From contig CACYPY010000006.1 in the NCBI GenBank assembly GCA_902776415.1, positions 1 to 64,000 on the forward strand: a stretch of 64,000 bases of DNA, written 5' to 3'. Shown here piece by piece: positions 1 to 9,948 of the stretch. Below the pieces are notes generated by a model. It had not been told where the DNA came from, ran no database searches, and was given only the letters and a program-made list of their open reading frames with translations. The number at the start of each line of letters is the position of its first letter. The first letter of the stretch is position 1. Made by a program: the position numbers and the translations under genes. This stretch comes from an uncultured Ruminobacter sp. (lineage in GTDB: Bacteria; Pseudomonadota; Gammaproteobacteria; Enterobacterales; Succinivibrionaceae).

Positions 1-320
1 TATTTGTATTTTAAGGGATAAATTTTCAACGCGCCACAAAAAATCCTTAAAAATCAATGGTTTCTCACGTTTCTAACCTCAAGAGGTAGTATTTTGCCCT
101 CAAATCCTTATAAATCAATGGCTGAAGCCCTGTTTTCCGTTATTCTAAAAATATTTGTCAGGAGGTTAGCAAAAAGCAACAATACTGTTTTAAATATCGA
201 TTATATTAAAAAATTGAATATCCGAACGGATTTTTCATTCGCAAATGCTGTTTGGAGTGATTATTTCGTTATTAGAGCTTCATGAGTAATGACACTTATC
301 CTAAAAAAATTGGGGACTTA
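1..320. other. AT-rich gene-free left edge
   Basis: No coding region can be supported here. The only open frame, at about 94-285 on the plus strand, encodes 63 residues with no recognisable motif and no convincing ribosome binding site. The stretch lies just past the truncated end of the hsdM remnant and is much more AT-rich than the housekeeping DNA to the right, as expected of decayed accessory DNA. Confidence 0.5.
41..121 (+). repeat. pair of 20-bp direct repeats
   Basis: AAATCCTTAAAAATCAATGG at 41-60 recurs at 102-121 with a single mismatch (A to T at the tenth base). The unit starts are 61 bp apart and the DNA between them shows no shared sequence. Origin and function are unknown; it could be a trace of a recombination site or of an unrecognised short element. 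Confidence 0.7.
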
Positions 321-975
321 TCATGAAAATTGTGAATGTTTCAGACCATTTACCAAACTAATAATTTTCTCCCCCAATTTAGGTTTCATCATATTTACAG
401 CCATGTCAATGATGTGTCTAGATGTTCTGAACTGTCCGGATCCCCCACTTCCACACATATACTCATAAACATCACCCATGAGATCTGTTTTAGTGAAATT
501 CATTTCGTCATCAGAGAGTTTATCAACAACAGAAGTAAGTAAGCGCTCTTTATCATCAAATCCAAATGTATACTTCTTTGCATATACACCAAACTGACCA
601 ATTGCCTTATTGTTAGGGTCTTTGATGAATGGAATCACGTAGTTCTTTAATACGGTTGGCTAATTCTTTGCCATTCAGGTTTTTAAAATTTTTCCAACGA
701 AGATCTTCATACGGAATTTCAAATACAACACGTTCACGATCGTTATCAGACTCAATATACTTATAAATTCCTCTCTTGAATGTTAACTCACTGTCACGAG
801 GAGCAATTTGGAGTTTTGCGGCTTGTGCCTCCACTGCGTTTTGCTTATCATCAAGCATTTTAATAAACATAAGCGTGGTAAGCTGGTTCACTATTTCTGA
901 TGTCTGCGCCATATTTTCATTATAGAAGTCCTGCCATATGCTGTTTATTTTATTCTTTAAACTTCCGGTTATCAT
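321..975 (-). pseudogene. hsdM remnant, type I restriction-modification methyltransferase subunit
   Basis: The N-terminal part of a type I DNA methyltransferase (HsdM) is visible but broken twice. Residues 1 to about 110 (613-975) carry the HsdM N-terminal helical domain, including MAQTSEIVNQLTTLMFIKML. A one-base frameshift near 645 then moves the frame into 321-638, which continues with YVIPFIKDPNN, GDVYEYM and the typical FRTSRHIIDM stretch. The protein ends about ten residues later, before the S-adenosylmethionine-binding motif I and the NPPF-type catalytic motif of the family. No hsdS or hsdR gene lies in the window. It cannot make an active methyltransferase. Family assignment is good from the motif order; the cause of the truncation is not visible. 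Confidence 0.85.
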
Positions 976-1586
976 TCCTATTTTCCTTTGATCACATTTA
1001 TCTTTAATTAACTTCTATGGTAATGAAATAAACATTATTTCATTAGTGTTCGGATACGGCATAAAAAACTGTATGAAATTTTTCTAACCCCTTACCGTTC
1101 ACAGCCACGAATATCAGTTGCACATCGGCTCACAAATCGTGTAACAAATTTTAATCAATAGTTGAGTTTTATTATGCAAAACTTTTCTTCCTTGTTCTGC
1201 TCTTTAGGAGACATTAACATTTCATCATCTCGTATTCCGTTCCAAAATAGTTATAATCCCCCCACAAAACAACATTTACACCATCATTTAGTTAACAAAA
1301 AGCTGTATTGTCGTAGAAAATCCAAAACTGATATCACTCAAGAATACGATACGGAATGAAACATTTAATTCGATGTTAGAACACTCAGAACCTATCCGTT
1401 CAGAGTAACATTAGATGAAAGGTTGCTTTCAATACACTATCGATTACGAGCCATTATGACATCAAAACGCTATCCACAACCCTGCTTTTAGCCACAAAAT
1501 ATCAAAATAGTAGCCACAACTATGCTGTATCTCCCGCCCTTGATATGTTCTTACATACAGCATAAATCCGGTTTTACCGTCATGCC
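976..1586. other. intergenic stretch without recognisable gene
   Basis: About 600 bp between the start of the hsdM remnant and the terminator of rlmD. It is AT-rich and I find no open frame with a plausible start and motif, no RNA gene, and no mobile element end. The 65-residue frame at 1162-1359 looks random. Confidence 0.5.
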
Positions 1587-1637
1587 TAAAAAAGCTCCGA
1601 ACTCCGCAACCCCTTTGATTTCAGGGGCTTTCCGAGC
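1587..1637 (-). terminator. intrinsic terminator of rlmD
   Basis: Read on the minus strand, an imperfect stem whose outer arms are GAGC/GCTC and inner arms CCCC/GGGG is followed by CTTTTTTAGG. It lies directly after the rlmD stop at 1642. Confidence 0.65.
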
Positions 1638-1641
1638 CGTT

Positions 1642-3003
1642 CTATTTTGCCCTTGATAGTAAAACTACGGTCTCAACATGCTCGGTATTGGGAAACATAT
1701 TGAAGGCACTCCACCTTTCAAATATGTAGCCATTATCAAGAAGAGGCTTTAAGTCTCGAATCATGGTCAGAGGATTGCACGAAACATATACCACTTTGGG
1801 AACCTTCTTTCTGATAAGATGCTGCATCACCATGTCAGCCCCCTGACGCCCCGGGTCCAGCAGCACTTTGTTAACCTGACTTTTAGCCCAGACGGTCTTG
1901 GCAAAATCATCAGACAAATCCTGAAGAATAAATTCTGCATTCGATATCCCCAGGGTCTCCGCATTCAACCGGGCTTCGGAAACCATGTTTTTAACAACCT
2001 CCACCCCGTAAACATGCTTAACTTTTCCGGCCAGAGCCAGCGCGAAATTCCCGGCTCCCGAGAACAAATCCCATATCTCGTCATCGGAAGTCGGTTCCAG
2101 ATAATCGGTAACGGCAGCTATCATCCGGGCATTCATCTCGGCATTAATCTGAATAAAGTCCCCGGGAGTAAAGAAAACCTTCACTCCGGCATCGTTATAC
2201 CAAAGCCGGCCTCCTTCCGGAATTTCCGGATTAAGAGCTTTAAGCTCCTCTCTCTGAAAAAGCTCCTCGCGCCCCTTTTCATGACGAATCTGAAGATACA
2301 CGGCAACCTTTTCCCGGTTTCCAAAATCACGGAATACTTCCTCATCTACTTCCGGAAGAACATTAATGGTTCTCACCAGAAGTGCTGCACCGTTATCTCC
2401 CGACACCAGCTCCAGATGTCCGATAAGCTTGAAGTTGGACAGCCGCAAAAGAGTTTCCCTAAGGGGGACGATAAGCCGTGACAGTTCTTCTTTGAGTACC
2501 GGACACTCCTCAATTTCAACAATCCGGCTGTTCTTCTCCTGACGAAATCCCATGTGAATCTCCCGGCGATCCCCCTGAACCGAAAGCCGGAGAGATCTCC
2601 GATATCCATATTTAGCACTTCCTTCAACCCTGTCCGGCTCCGGAATGTCCAGCCGGAATACCTTGTTCATCAGCCTCCTGATACCGTTAACCTTGCAGGA
2701 AAGCTCCTGCGAAGCAGACATATGCTGAAGACTGCAACCGCCGCATTTTTCATAATACCGGCAGGCCGGCTGCTGCCTGTCAGGGGCTCTGGTCAGAATG
2801 CTGATAAGTTCCGCTTCCCCGATATTGCCCTTTCTGGATATCTCCCTGACCACGACCTCCTCTCCGGGAAGCGCTCCCGAAACAAACCAGGTAACATCAT
2901 CCTTTTTGCCAATACCCTTTCCTTTAATATCAACATCAGAAATCACAACTGAAAAATGCTTCGGAGACACTTTCTTTGCTTCAGGCTTATAAAACTTGAC
3001 CAT
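1642..3003 (-). CDS. rlmD: 23S rRNA (uracil-1939-C5)-methyltransferase RlmD
   Basis: A 453-residue RumA/RlmD-type enzyme that makes m5U1939 in 23S rRNA using S-adenosylmethionine. An N-terminal TRAM RNA-binding domain (about 10-72) is followed by iron-sulfur ligand cysteines at 81, 87 and 90 in CRYYEKCGGC, with a fourth probably at about 168 in EECPVL. The methyltransferase half has the SAM-binding stretch DLFSGAGNFALAL, and the catalytic cysteine lies at about 409 in VYVSCNPLT. Length is close to the roughly 430 residues of E. coli RlmD. It is divergent from barA with about 210 bp between them, the arrangement found in E. coli, which supports the assignment to RlmD over the paralogues RlmC and TrmA. 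Confidence 0.95.
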   Translation of the reverse strand: MVKFYKPEAKKVSPKHFSVVISDVDIKGKGIGKKDDVTWFVSGALPGEEVVVREISRKGNIGEAELISILTRAPDRQQPACRYYEKCGGCSLQHMSASQELSCKVNGIRRLMNKVFRLDIPEPDRVEGSAKYGYRRSLRLSVQGDRREIHMGFRQEKNSRIVEIEECPVLKEELSRLIVPLRETLLRLSNFKLIGHLELVSGDNGAALLVRTINVLPEVDEEVFRDFGNREKVAVYLQIRHEKGREELFQREELKALNPEIPEGGRLWYNDAGVKVFFTPGDFIQINAEMNARMIAAVTDYLEPTSDDEIWDLFSGAGNFALALAGKVKHVYGVEVVKNMVSEARLNAETLGISNAEFILQDLSDDFAKTVWAKSQVNKVLLDPGRQGADMVMQHLIRKKVPKVVYVSCNPLTMIRDLKPLLDNGYIFERWSAFNMFPNTEHVETVVLLSRAK

Positions 3004-3215
3004 AAATAAAAACCTTCCGGTAGTGATTGGGACAAGGAACCAAAGACAAAACCGTTTTTTGTTCCGCCAATGGCTAAATTAACTCTATTACTGATAAAAT
3101 TGCATAAGTTTTGAATTTTCACAGATTATACAGTACGCTCTGCTGTCAATCACTACAGATTTGCAGCAGAGCAATACAGTAAAATCTCTGCGTACTGTCC
3201 CTACTGAAGGTTTCC

Positions 3216-6188
3216 ATGAACAGACACGGTCTCCGCACAAGAATTCTGTTGTTCTCCATTCTTCCGGTATTTCTGGTGGGTATCGGACTTGCCACTTTTT
3301 TTACCATCACCAGTTATCTCAATACCTATGATCGTCTTGTCAGGGAAGGGGAGCAAATCATCTACCCCCTCAGCACCAACCTGAGTTTTGCCATCCATCA
3401 GAAAAATCTTCCTCTGGTTCAGGGACTTATAAACGAAGCCTTCAGACAGAACACCGCAAAAATTCTGGCAGTATCAGTCTATGATCGGCACAATAAAATG
3501 CTGGCAACCTCCAACATTTCACCTGACATGCATTATCTTAAACTCGAATCTGAGGACAAGCCCTACATATCCACAATTAACACCGTGGAATACCGGGATG
3601 ACGGGTTCATCATGAGAATGCCGATATATGCCTATGATGAAGCCAGTCTTATGACTCTGTACGATAACGAAATCTCCGAGGATACGGCAAAAGTCAACAA
3701 GAATGCCGATATTGCAGATCCCCAGATAAACTACCCCCGTCCGCTGGCCGGATATGTCAGCATCTACATTCTTTCGGAAAGCGCCGTCATAAAATCGCAT
3801 ACCGACCTCATCATTACCGTCTGCCTTATTCTTACCGGTATCCTGGTGGCTCTGCTGTTCGGAATAAATCTTAACAGCGTCATAGTTGACCCGATCAACA
3901 AGCTCAGCGCCACTATTTATGCCATAAGGGAAGGCAATGTTAACGTAAAGGTCGATGGCACCATGCTGGGAGAACTGGAACGCCTGCGCTCATCAATTAA
4001 CACCATGACCAGCGCCATGCAGGAATTCAGAAATGAAATGCAGTACAGCGTCGATACCGCCACTAACGATCTTCGAAAAACCCTGGATCGCTTTGAGGAA
4101 CAGAACGAAGCCCTGAAAAAAGCCAATTCCGATGCCACTATGGCAACCCGCGCCAAATCGGAATTCCTGGCCAATATGTCTCACGAGCTCCGGACTCCAC
4201 TTAACGGCATCATCGGATTCGCAAAACAGCTGGAAAAACAGGCTGTTACCAATACCCAGACCGAATATTTGACCACAATCGAAGGATGCGCCCGAAACCT
4301 GCTCAGTATTGTGAACAATATTCTTGACTATACCAAGCTGGAATCAGGAAAGCTTACACTCGAGGAAATCCCCATCTCCCTCAAAAAAATCTCCTATGAG
4401 GTTATCCGCATTATCACCCCTTCAGCTCACGAAGCAGGCCTGGAACTCACAGTCACCATCGACAAATCCGTCCCTGACAATCTGATGGGAGATCCCCTCA
4501 GGATAGGACAGATTCTGACAAACCTTATTGGAAATGCCGTAAAATTCACCAAAACCGGAAATGTTGCGCTGGTCATCGAATCAGACAGCTCCAGAAAAAA
4601 CACCGCCGGAACCTGCTGGATCAGGTGCGAGGTCAGAGATACCGGCATCGGGATTACCGAGGCTCAGCAGACCAAGCTGTTTTCGGCATTCAATCAGGCC
4701 GATGCCTCAATTGCCAGAAAATATGGCGGCACCGGTCTCGGTCTGGTAATCACCAAACACCTTATTGAGGAAATGCACGGCCATATCAGCGTTTCCTCGT
4801 CCAAGGGCAAGGGAACCACCTTTTCATTCAATCTGGAGCTCAAAAAAGGAGAGCTGTCCAGTCTGCCGGTACCCAGACAGCTGGATACCCTGAAACACCG
4901 GCAGGTAGTGCTGGTGGAAGCCAACACCTGGGTTCGGGAATCCATCAAAAAACTCCTAGAGGACTGGCATCTCAATGTAATTTCCCTGGCCCGGATTACC
5001 CCGGTAAGTTCCCTGCCGGATCGTGACGAATACCGATATCTTCTTATCGGGCTCAGCAAGAATTTTGATTACAATCATTTCTACGCAGACTTTATGGGGC
5101 TTTCCCTCAAAAAGCTGGATCGGGTGGTTATCGCAGTCAATACCATGGACGAAATGATAAAACAGAAGCTGCGCAGACTGTCTCCCAAAGTTTCGGTTAT
5201 CTCAAAGCCTGTTATTCCGGAAAACCTGCTTGATGCGCTTCAGGGCATTCCCGAAGAAGGTTCTTCACAGAATCCGGAAGTCACGGTCGGAGTTTATTCC
5301 TGGGCAAACCGGGATTCCGATTATGCATATGCCGGCAAAAACGCCAGCGCAAGTCTCCTGGATCAAAGCAATGACCTGAGCATTGCCGAACGCCGCCACC
5401 TTCTTCCGGCAACCATCCTGGCAGTTGACGACAACCGGGCCAATCTGCTCCTTATAAAGACCCTGCTGTCGGAAATGGCCGCCAACATCTATACCGCCGA
5501 AAGCGGCGAAGAGGCAGCAGAACTATGTCTTCACACGGAATTCGACCTGATCTTCATGGATATCCAGATGCCGCGAATGGACGGTTTGGAAACCATGAAA
5601 ACCATTCGGGAAACAACTCCGAATCAGAAAACTCCGATTGTGGCGGTTACCGCCCTGGTAGTGCAAAAAGAACAGGAACGCTTTATTGCGGAAGGAATGA
5701 ATGACGTGCTTTCAAAACCTCTGGATGAAGATTCTCTCCGCAGCCTCGTCTATAAATACTGCGCCCCCCGGCAGCCGGGAATCTCCGATACCATATCCGA
5801 ACAGCCTCCGACAACGCCGGAATTCCCGGAGGCAAACACTGAAAACTCCGTCTGGACACTCCGGGATGCCCTGAAGGTTTCTGCTAATAAAAAGGATCTG
5901 GCCCGGGAAATGCTGACCATGCTCCTGGAATCCCTGCCGGAATTCCGAGACAGAATGCAGCACCGCGAGGAAATCTCTCCTGAGGAACTGGCCCGGATTA
6001 TTCATAAATTTGCCGGTTCTGCCGTATACAGCGGCATGCCTGGAATCAAAAAACTGTGTAACACCATTGAATCGGTTCTTCGGGAAACCGGAAGCCAGGA
6101 GGAATGCGAGCCGGAGCTCCTTGAACTGGATGACAATCTGGATCGTATTGAAAAAGAAAGTCCGGAATGGCTGAAAATACTGAGTTAA
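3216..6188 (+). CDS. barA: hybrid sensor histidine kinase BarA
   Basis: A 990-residue tripartite membrane kinase that normally drives the UvrY (GacA)-Csr pathway. Two membrane segments (about 9-31 and 197-217) frame a periplasmic domain. A HAMP linker and coiled coil lead to the HisKA box, with His323 in MSHELRTPLNG, and to the ATPase motifs GNAVKF, DTGIGI and GGTGLGL. A first receiver-like domain (about 565-690) lacks a clear phospho-acceptor motif. A second receiver has ILAVDDN and the acceptor Asp782 in FMDIQMPRMDG. A C-terminal Hpt domain carries His930 in IHKFAGSA. The start has an AGG-type ribosome binding site and leads straight into the first membrane helix. The rlmD neighbour is the usual one. 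UvrY is not in the window. Confidence 0.93.
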   Translation: MNRHGLRTRILLFSILPVFLVGIGLATFFTITSYLNTYDRLVREGEQIIYPLSTNLSFAIHQKNLPLVQGLINEAFRQNTAKILAVSVYDRHNKMLATSNISPDMHYLKLESEDKPYISTINTVEYRDDGFIMRMPIYAYDEASLMTLYDNEISEDTAKVNKNADIADPQINYPRPLAGYVSIYILSESAVIKSHTDLIITVCLILTGILVALLFGINLNSVIVDPINKLSATIYAIREGNVNVKVDGTMLGELERLRSSINTMTSAMQEFRNEMQYSVDTATNDLRKTLDRFEEQNEALKKANSDATMATRAKSEFLANMSHELRTPLNGIIGFAKQLEKQAVTNTQTEYLTTIEGCARNLLSIVNNILDYTKLESGKLTLEEIPISLKKISYEVIRIITPSAHEAGLELTVTIDKSVPDNLMGDPLRIGQILTNLIGNAVKFTKTGNVALVIESDSSRKNTAGTCWIRCEVRDTGIGITEAQQTKLFSAFNQADASIARKYGGTGLGLVITKHLIEEMHGHISVSSSKGKGTTFSFNLELKKGELSSLPVPRQLDTLKHRQVVLVEANTWVRESIKKLLEDWHLNVISLARITPVSSLPDRDEYRYLLIGLSKNFDYNHFYADFMGLSLKKLDRVVIAVNTMDEMIKQKLRRLSPKVSVISKPVIPENLLDALQGIPEEGSSQNPEVTVGVYSWANRDSDYAYAGKNASASLLDQSNDLSIAERRHLLPATILAVDDNRANLLLIKTLLSEMAANIYTAESGEEAAELCLHTEFDLIFMDIQMPRMDGLETMKTIRETTPNQKTPIVAVTALVVQKEQERFIAEGMNDVLSKPLDEDSLRSLVYKYCAPRQPGISDTISEQPPTTPEFPEANTENSVWTLRDALKVSANKKDLAREMLTMLLESLPEFRDRMQHREEISPEELARIIHKFAGSAVYSGMPGIKKLCNTIESVLRETGSQEECEPELLELDDNLDRIEKESPEWLKILS

Positions 6189-6221
6189 GAGCCAGTATCA
6201 GAAGCTTTGTCATTATTCTTG

Positions 6222-6254
6222 AAAAAACAAACGGAGATGACAAACCACCTCCGT
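6222..6254 (-). terminator. intrinsic terminator of the rpoE-recO operon
   Basis: ACGGAG at 6231-6236 pairs with CTCCGT at 6249-6254. On the minus strand the stem is followed by TTGTTTTTTC. It lies about 35 bp past the recO stop. Confidence 0.7.
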
Positions 6255-6289
6255 CCTGAGATCGTCAGCATCCTGCTCCGGATTTCCGA

Positions 6290-7360
6290 TTACAGATCAA
6301 AATTCTCATCCCTTTCCTGGTCAGGGGACTCCTCCTCCGATTCATGACACGGCTTTGGGGAATTGGCGTTGTCAGAAAATTCCGGAACCGGAGCGCTGTC
6401 CCGTTCCGTACCGGAATCCGAAGCTTCCGGAGTCTCTTTTTCGGGTTCCGGCAGCACGCTTCCATCAGAGGCACTGCATCCCGACACCTCGGCAGTCTCA
6501 TCAGAACCAGTACCAGCCCCGGCATTGTCATGCCCCCCATCTGAGGAACCATTATCAGTTACAGACCTGCGTTCATCCGAAGATTCGGCAGCGTCCTTTT
6601 CAGGCAATGCGGGGATGCTCTTTCCGACGTTGAGATAATCCCGGTAAAGCTCCCTGCTGTACAGCACCTTTCCGTCCAGCAGGATATCCAGATTCTTCTT
6701 TATCAGATTCTTCATGGCCTGCATGGCATGAGAAGACAGGTTCTCCCCGGTTCTGAGCGCAATGATGTCAGCTCCGTTATAGGCATCATTCATGGAAATG
6801 CCGCCAATCATGTCAGACAGGATTTCCTTAAAGCCTGCCCCGCTCTGGTAGACATACCACTTTCTCGGCATTATCGGAGTTCCGGAGGAGCAGTCAAAGC
6901 TGAGATCAATACCGTATCCCAGTTCCTCCAGAAGCACCAGCTCAAACTGTCTTAAAGTCCAGGATTCCGGATACCCCTCCTCAAGATGCGTCAGAACGTC
7001 AAGATAGGCAGCAAACAGGATCTGACTGTTATCCTCAATCCTGTACAGTGCCGCAATGAGCTCATTTGCATACAGAGCAGAAAACAACACCGGAGGAACA
7101 TACTGAAACTGCCGGCCGCTGACCTCGCAACGCACCAGGTTTTTCAGGGATTTATCCATGCCTCCCAGGGTAAGCTTCAGCGGCACAAATACCTGCAATG
7201 CGGCCTTAAGGCTGCTTCTCTTGCTTCTGGCACCTCTGGCGACAAACGACACTCTTCCGTAATCGGCGGTAATGGCATCCACCAGAAGAGAATTCTCCTG
7301 ATACGGCACAGCATGGAGCACAAACCCCACGGTGCTTTTTTGATTTGCTTTACTGTACAT
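6290..7360 (-). CDS. recO: DNA repair protein RecO with long acidic C-terminal tail
   Basis: Residues 1 to about 247 match RecO, the recombination mediator that loads RecA through the RecFOR pathway: an N-terminal OB fold (FVLHAVPYQENSLLVDAIT, then GRVSFVARGAR) and a helical domain ending in SRELYRDYL. RecO proteins usually end near there at about 240 residues. Here another 109 residues follow, rich in Ser, Glu, Asp, Gly and Pro, looking disordered and ending in DENFDL. The frame is continuous and followed by a terminator, so the tail looks real. Some RecO zinc-site cysteines are absent. It is the last gene of the operon, 3 bp after era. Confidence 0.93.
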   Translation of the reverse strand: MYSKANQKSTVGFVLHAVPYQENSLLVDAITADYGRVSFVARGARSKRSSLKAALQVFVPLKLTLGGMDKSLKNLVRCEVSGRQFQYVPPVLFSALYANELIAALYRIEDNSQILFAAYLDVLTHLEEGYPESWTLRQFELVLLEELGYGIDLSFDCSSGTPIMPRKWYVYQSGAGFKEILSDMIGGISMNDAYNGADIIALRTGENLSSHAMQAMKNLIKKNLDILLDGKVLYSRELYRDYLNVGKSIPALPEKDAAESSDERRSVTDNGSSDGGHDNAGAGTGSDETAEVSGCSASDGSVLPEPEKETPEASDSGTERDSAPVPEFSDNANSPKPCHESEEESPDQERDENFDL

Positions 7361-7363
7361 TTA

Positions 7364-8284
7364 CTAACTTTCAAAATCCATATATCCTAAAGAACGAAGC
7401 GCTCTGGCATCATCAGACCACCCGTTCCTGACCTTAACCCACAGCTCAAGATAAACCTTATTCCCGAGCATTTTCTCCAAATCCTTTCTGGCTTCGGTAC
7501 CGATGGTCTTCAGTTTTTCTCCGCCGGTTCCGATAATCATTTTCTTCTGGCCGTCTCTTTCCACCAGAATGACCGCAGATACGGAAACTCCGCCATTCTT
7601 TTTGACAACATACTGCTCAATCTCAACGGCGACGCTGTATGGCAGCTCCTGCCCGGTAAAACGCATCAGCTTTTCGCGAATTACCTCCGCTGCCATAAAC
7701 CGCATTGAACGATCGGTAACATAATCCTCCGGAAAACAGAACTCCCCCTCCGGAAGATAGGACCTGGCAATCCTGCGAAGCTCGTCCACATTGGTTCCCT
7801 GCTTTGCCGAAACCGGAACAACATCCCTGAATGTCATAAGTCCCGACAGCTTTTCGATTATTGGAAGGAGCTCCCGTTTATCATGAACCTCATCTATTTT
7901 ATTGATAACCAGAAACACCGGAACAGTAATTTTTTTCAGCTTTTCAAGCACCATCTCGTCATCCGGCGTCCACCTGGTACAGTCTACTACAAAAAATACC
8001 AGCTCCACATCCCTAAGCGAGCTCTCGGCCGCCCGGTTCATCAGAGTATTGATGGCTCTCTTTTCTTCGGTATGAAGTCCCGGAGTGTCTACATAGATGG
8101 TCTGGTAATCACCTTCGGTATCAATACCGACAATTCTGTTTCGGGTTGTCTGCGGTTTACGGGATGTAATAGACACCTTCTGTCCCAGAATATGATTCAT
8201 AAGAGTGGATTTGCCGGCATTTGGTCGTCCGACAATGGCCACAAAACCGCAATGCTTTACTGATCCGGAGTTATCGTTTTCCAT
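7364..8284 (-). CDS. era: GTPase Era
   Basis: A 306-residue Ras-like GTPase that binds the 3' end of 16S rRNA and assists 30S assembly. G1 is [10 protein letters not shown]3 DTPGL and G4 NKID; the C-terminal KH domain includes [13 protein letters not shown]. An upstream in-frame start at 8368 would overlap rnc and add 28 residues with no family match. The ATG at 8284, 13 bp after the rnc stop, is preferred because [19 protein letters not shown] fits the family N-terminus. It sits between rnc and recO as in E. coli. Confidence 0.95.
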   Translation of the reverse strand: MENDNSGSVKHCGFVAIVGRPNAGKSTLMNHILGQKVSITSRKPQTTRNRIVGIDTEGDYQTIYVDTPGLHTEEKRAINTLMNRAAESSLRDVELVFFVVDCTRWTPDDEMVLEKLKKITVPVFLVINKIDEVHDKRELLPIIEKLSGLMTFRDVVPVSAKQGTNVDELRRIARSYLPEGEFCFPEDYVTDRSMRFMAAEVIREKLMRFTGQELPYSVAVEIEQYVVKKNGGVSVSAVILVERDGQKKMIIGTGGEKLKTIGTEARKDLEKMLGNKVYLELWVKVRNGWSDDARALRSLGYMDFES

Positions 8285-8297
8285 AAAAAATCCTGTA

Positions 8298-9026
8298 TTA
8301 ATCCCGGGTTCCGGATGAATGCGCATGGATAAGATCGAGAGCCTTCTGAGCCGCGCACTGTTCGGCACCTCTCCTGGTAGGACCGTATCCTACAAAAAGT
8401 TCTTTGGATAGACTGCACTCCAGGCTTACCGTAAACTGCTGGTTATGATCCTCACCGGTCACACTCACAACACGGTACACCGGAAGCTGACGGTGTCTCC
8501 CCTGAAGATACTCCTGAAGCTGGGTCTTGGGATCCTTCTGTTCAAATCCGGGATGAATTTCCTTCAGCTTGTCGGCAAACCATTTTCTGACAAGATCCCT
8601 GGCCAGCTCGAAATTCTGACCGGAATCAAGATAAACAGCAGCCAGAGTGGCCTCCACCACATCAGCCAGGATGGATTCCCGGCGAAATCCACCGCTTTTA
8701 AGTTCTCCCGGGCCCATTATCATGTACTCGCTGAGGTTAAAGCCCCTGGCAATCTCCGCCAGAGAGGATTCCCGAACCAGAGTGGAACGCATTCTGGTGA
8801 GATCTCCCTCCCCCACTTTTGCAAAACGGTGATAAAGCTCATCGGCAATTATAACCCCGAGAATGGAATCTCCAAGGAATTCCAGACGTTCATAATGCAC
8901 CGCCCCTGCACTTCTGTGTGTCAGAGCCTGAATAAGGTATTCACGGTTATTGAACGCATATCCGATGGTTTTTTCATAACAGCCCAGCTTTTCCAAACTG
9001 CTGTCAGCCCTGCGAAATGCTTTCAT
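8298..9026 (-). CDS. rnc: ribonuclease III
   Basis: A 242-residue double-strand-specific RNase that processes rRNA precursors and structured mRNAs. The signature [12 protein letters not shown] carries metal-binding acidic residues, a second acidic site is in [13 protein letters not shown], and a C-terminal double-stranded RNA-binding domain starts near [11 protein letters not shown] and ends with AAQKALDL. Length is slightly above the 226 residues of E. coli. It is 3 bp after lepB and 13 bp before era, so it is probably co-transcribed. Confidence 0.96.
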   Translation of the reverse strand: MKAFRRADSSLEKLGCYEKTIGYAFNNREYLIQALTHRSAGAVHYERLEFLGDSILGVIIADELYHRFAKVGEGDLTRMRSTLVRESSLAEIARGFNLSEYMIMGPGELKSGGFRRESILADVVEATLAAVYLDSGQNFELARDLVRKWFADKLKEIHPGFEQKDPKTQLQEYLQGRHRQLPVYRVVSVTGEDHNQQFTVSLECSLSKELFVGYGPTRRGAEQCAAQKALDLIHAHSSGTRD

Positions 9027-9029
9027 TTT

Positions 9030-9926
9030 TTAATTTATGCCACCTATTCTGTCAATCTTTACGCCGCCGTCCATGGTGCAGCTGAACCACACCGCCACAG
9101 CCCGTCCCAGAAGGTAATCATCAGGAACAAATCCCCAGTAACGGCTGTCCCTGCTGTGTTCGCGATTATCCCCCATGGCAAAATACTGACCTTCGGGAAC
9201 TACCCACTCGCCATGAATATTTCCCACCACATTCGAAGCGCCATCATCAAAAAACGGTTCCGGGGACATCACTCCGCGATCTCTCATGATCCGATGCCGC
9301 ACCCCCAGAAGATCCTCGGTCTCCATAATACCGGCCTCACTGGGATAAGCCGGATTCCTTTCAAGATAAAGCTGCTCGCTTTCCGGAAGCTGACTGGAAG
9401 TTATCGGTTTGAATTCTGAGGATCCCTTCTCCTGAATGTACAGCTGCCCCTTGCTGACCATAATACGGTCCCCGGGAAGGCCGACAATTCTCTTTATATA
9501 GTCTATGGATGGCTCCTCCGGATACTTGAACACCACCACATCTCCCCTCTCGGGAGTTCCGGTAGCGTAAAGCACCTTGTTGGTAAACGGATTTCGGAGC
9601 CCGTAGCGAAACTTTTCAATAAGAATAAAATCGCCGCGCACCAGAGTCGGCATCATGGAAGCGGACGGAATACGGAACGGCTCGTAAAGAAACGATCTTA
9701 CCAAAAGCACCGCCAAAAGCACCGGAAAGCAGCTTACCAGATTACCCCAAACTCCACCGGACTCCAGTATTTCATTCTTTTCCCGGCGCGTGAGAGGAAC
9801 CCTGGCTTCAGCCTCGGCTTTTTTAAGCTCCTCCTTCCTCTGCTTTCTGAAGCAGAATACGTCAAACAGCCACATTATCCCGGTAAGCGCTGTGGCTCCG
9901 ACCAGAACCAGGGTAATCGTATTCAT
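9030..9926 (-). CDS. lepB: signal peptidase I
   Basis: A 298-residue membrane protease that cleaves export signal peptides on the periplasmic side. Two N-terminal membrane segments (about 3-22 and 62-80) flank a charged cytoplasmic loop. The catalytic dyad is Ser90 in PSASMMPTL and Lys145 in DYIKRIVGLPGD, the same numbers as in the E. coli enzyme. Later family boxes include MGDNREHSRDSRYWG. It follows lepA by 22 bp. Confidence 0.96.
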   Translation of the reverse strand: MNTITLVLVGATALTGIMWLFDVFCFRKQRKEELKKAEAEARVPLTRREKNEILESGGVWGNLVSCFPVLLAVLLVRSFLYEPFRIPSASMMPTLVRGDFILIEKFRYGLRNPFTNKVLYATGTPERGDVVVFKYPEEPSIDYIKRIVGLPGDRIMVSKGQLYIQEKGSSEFKPITSSQLPESEQLYLERNPAYPSEAGIMETEDLLGVRHRIMRDRGVMSPEPFFDDGASNVVGNIHGEWVVPEGQYFAMGDNREHSRDSRYWGFVPDDYLLGRAVAVWFSCTMDGGVKIDRIGGIN

Positions 9927-9948
9927 TGAAATCTCCTCTCAGTAGCGC

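Noticed and set aside
40-121. Start of a CRISPR array
   Set aside because: Only two repeat units are visible, with a spacing of 41 bp between them, no third unit to the right and no cas gene. Two copies are too few to call an array.
290-325. Possible IS end (CCTAAAAAAATTGGGGAC) similar to the inner part of the IS inverted repeat at 62583-62608
   Set aside because: The match covers only the AT-rich core with gaps, and the orientation would place the IS body over hsdM. Likely chance.
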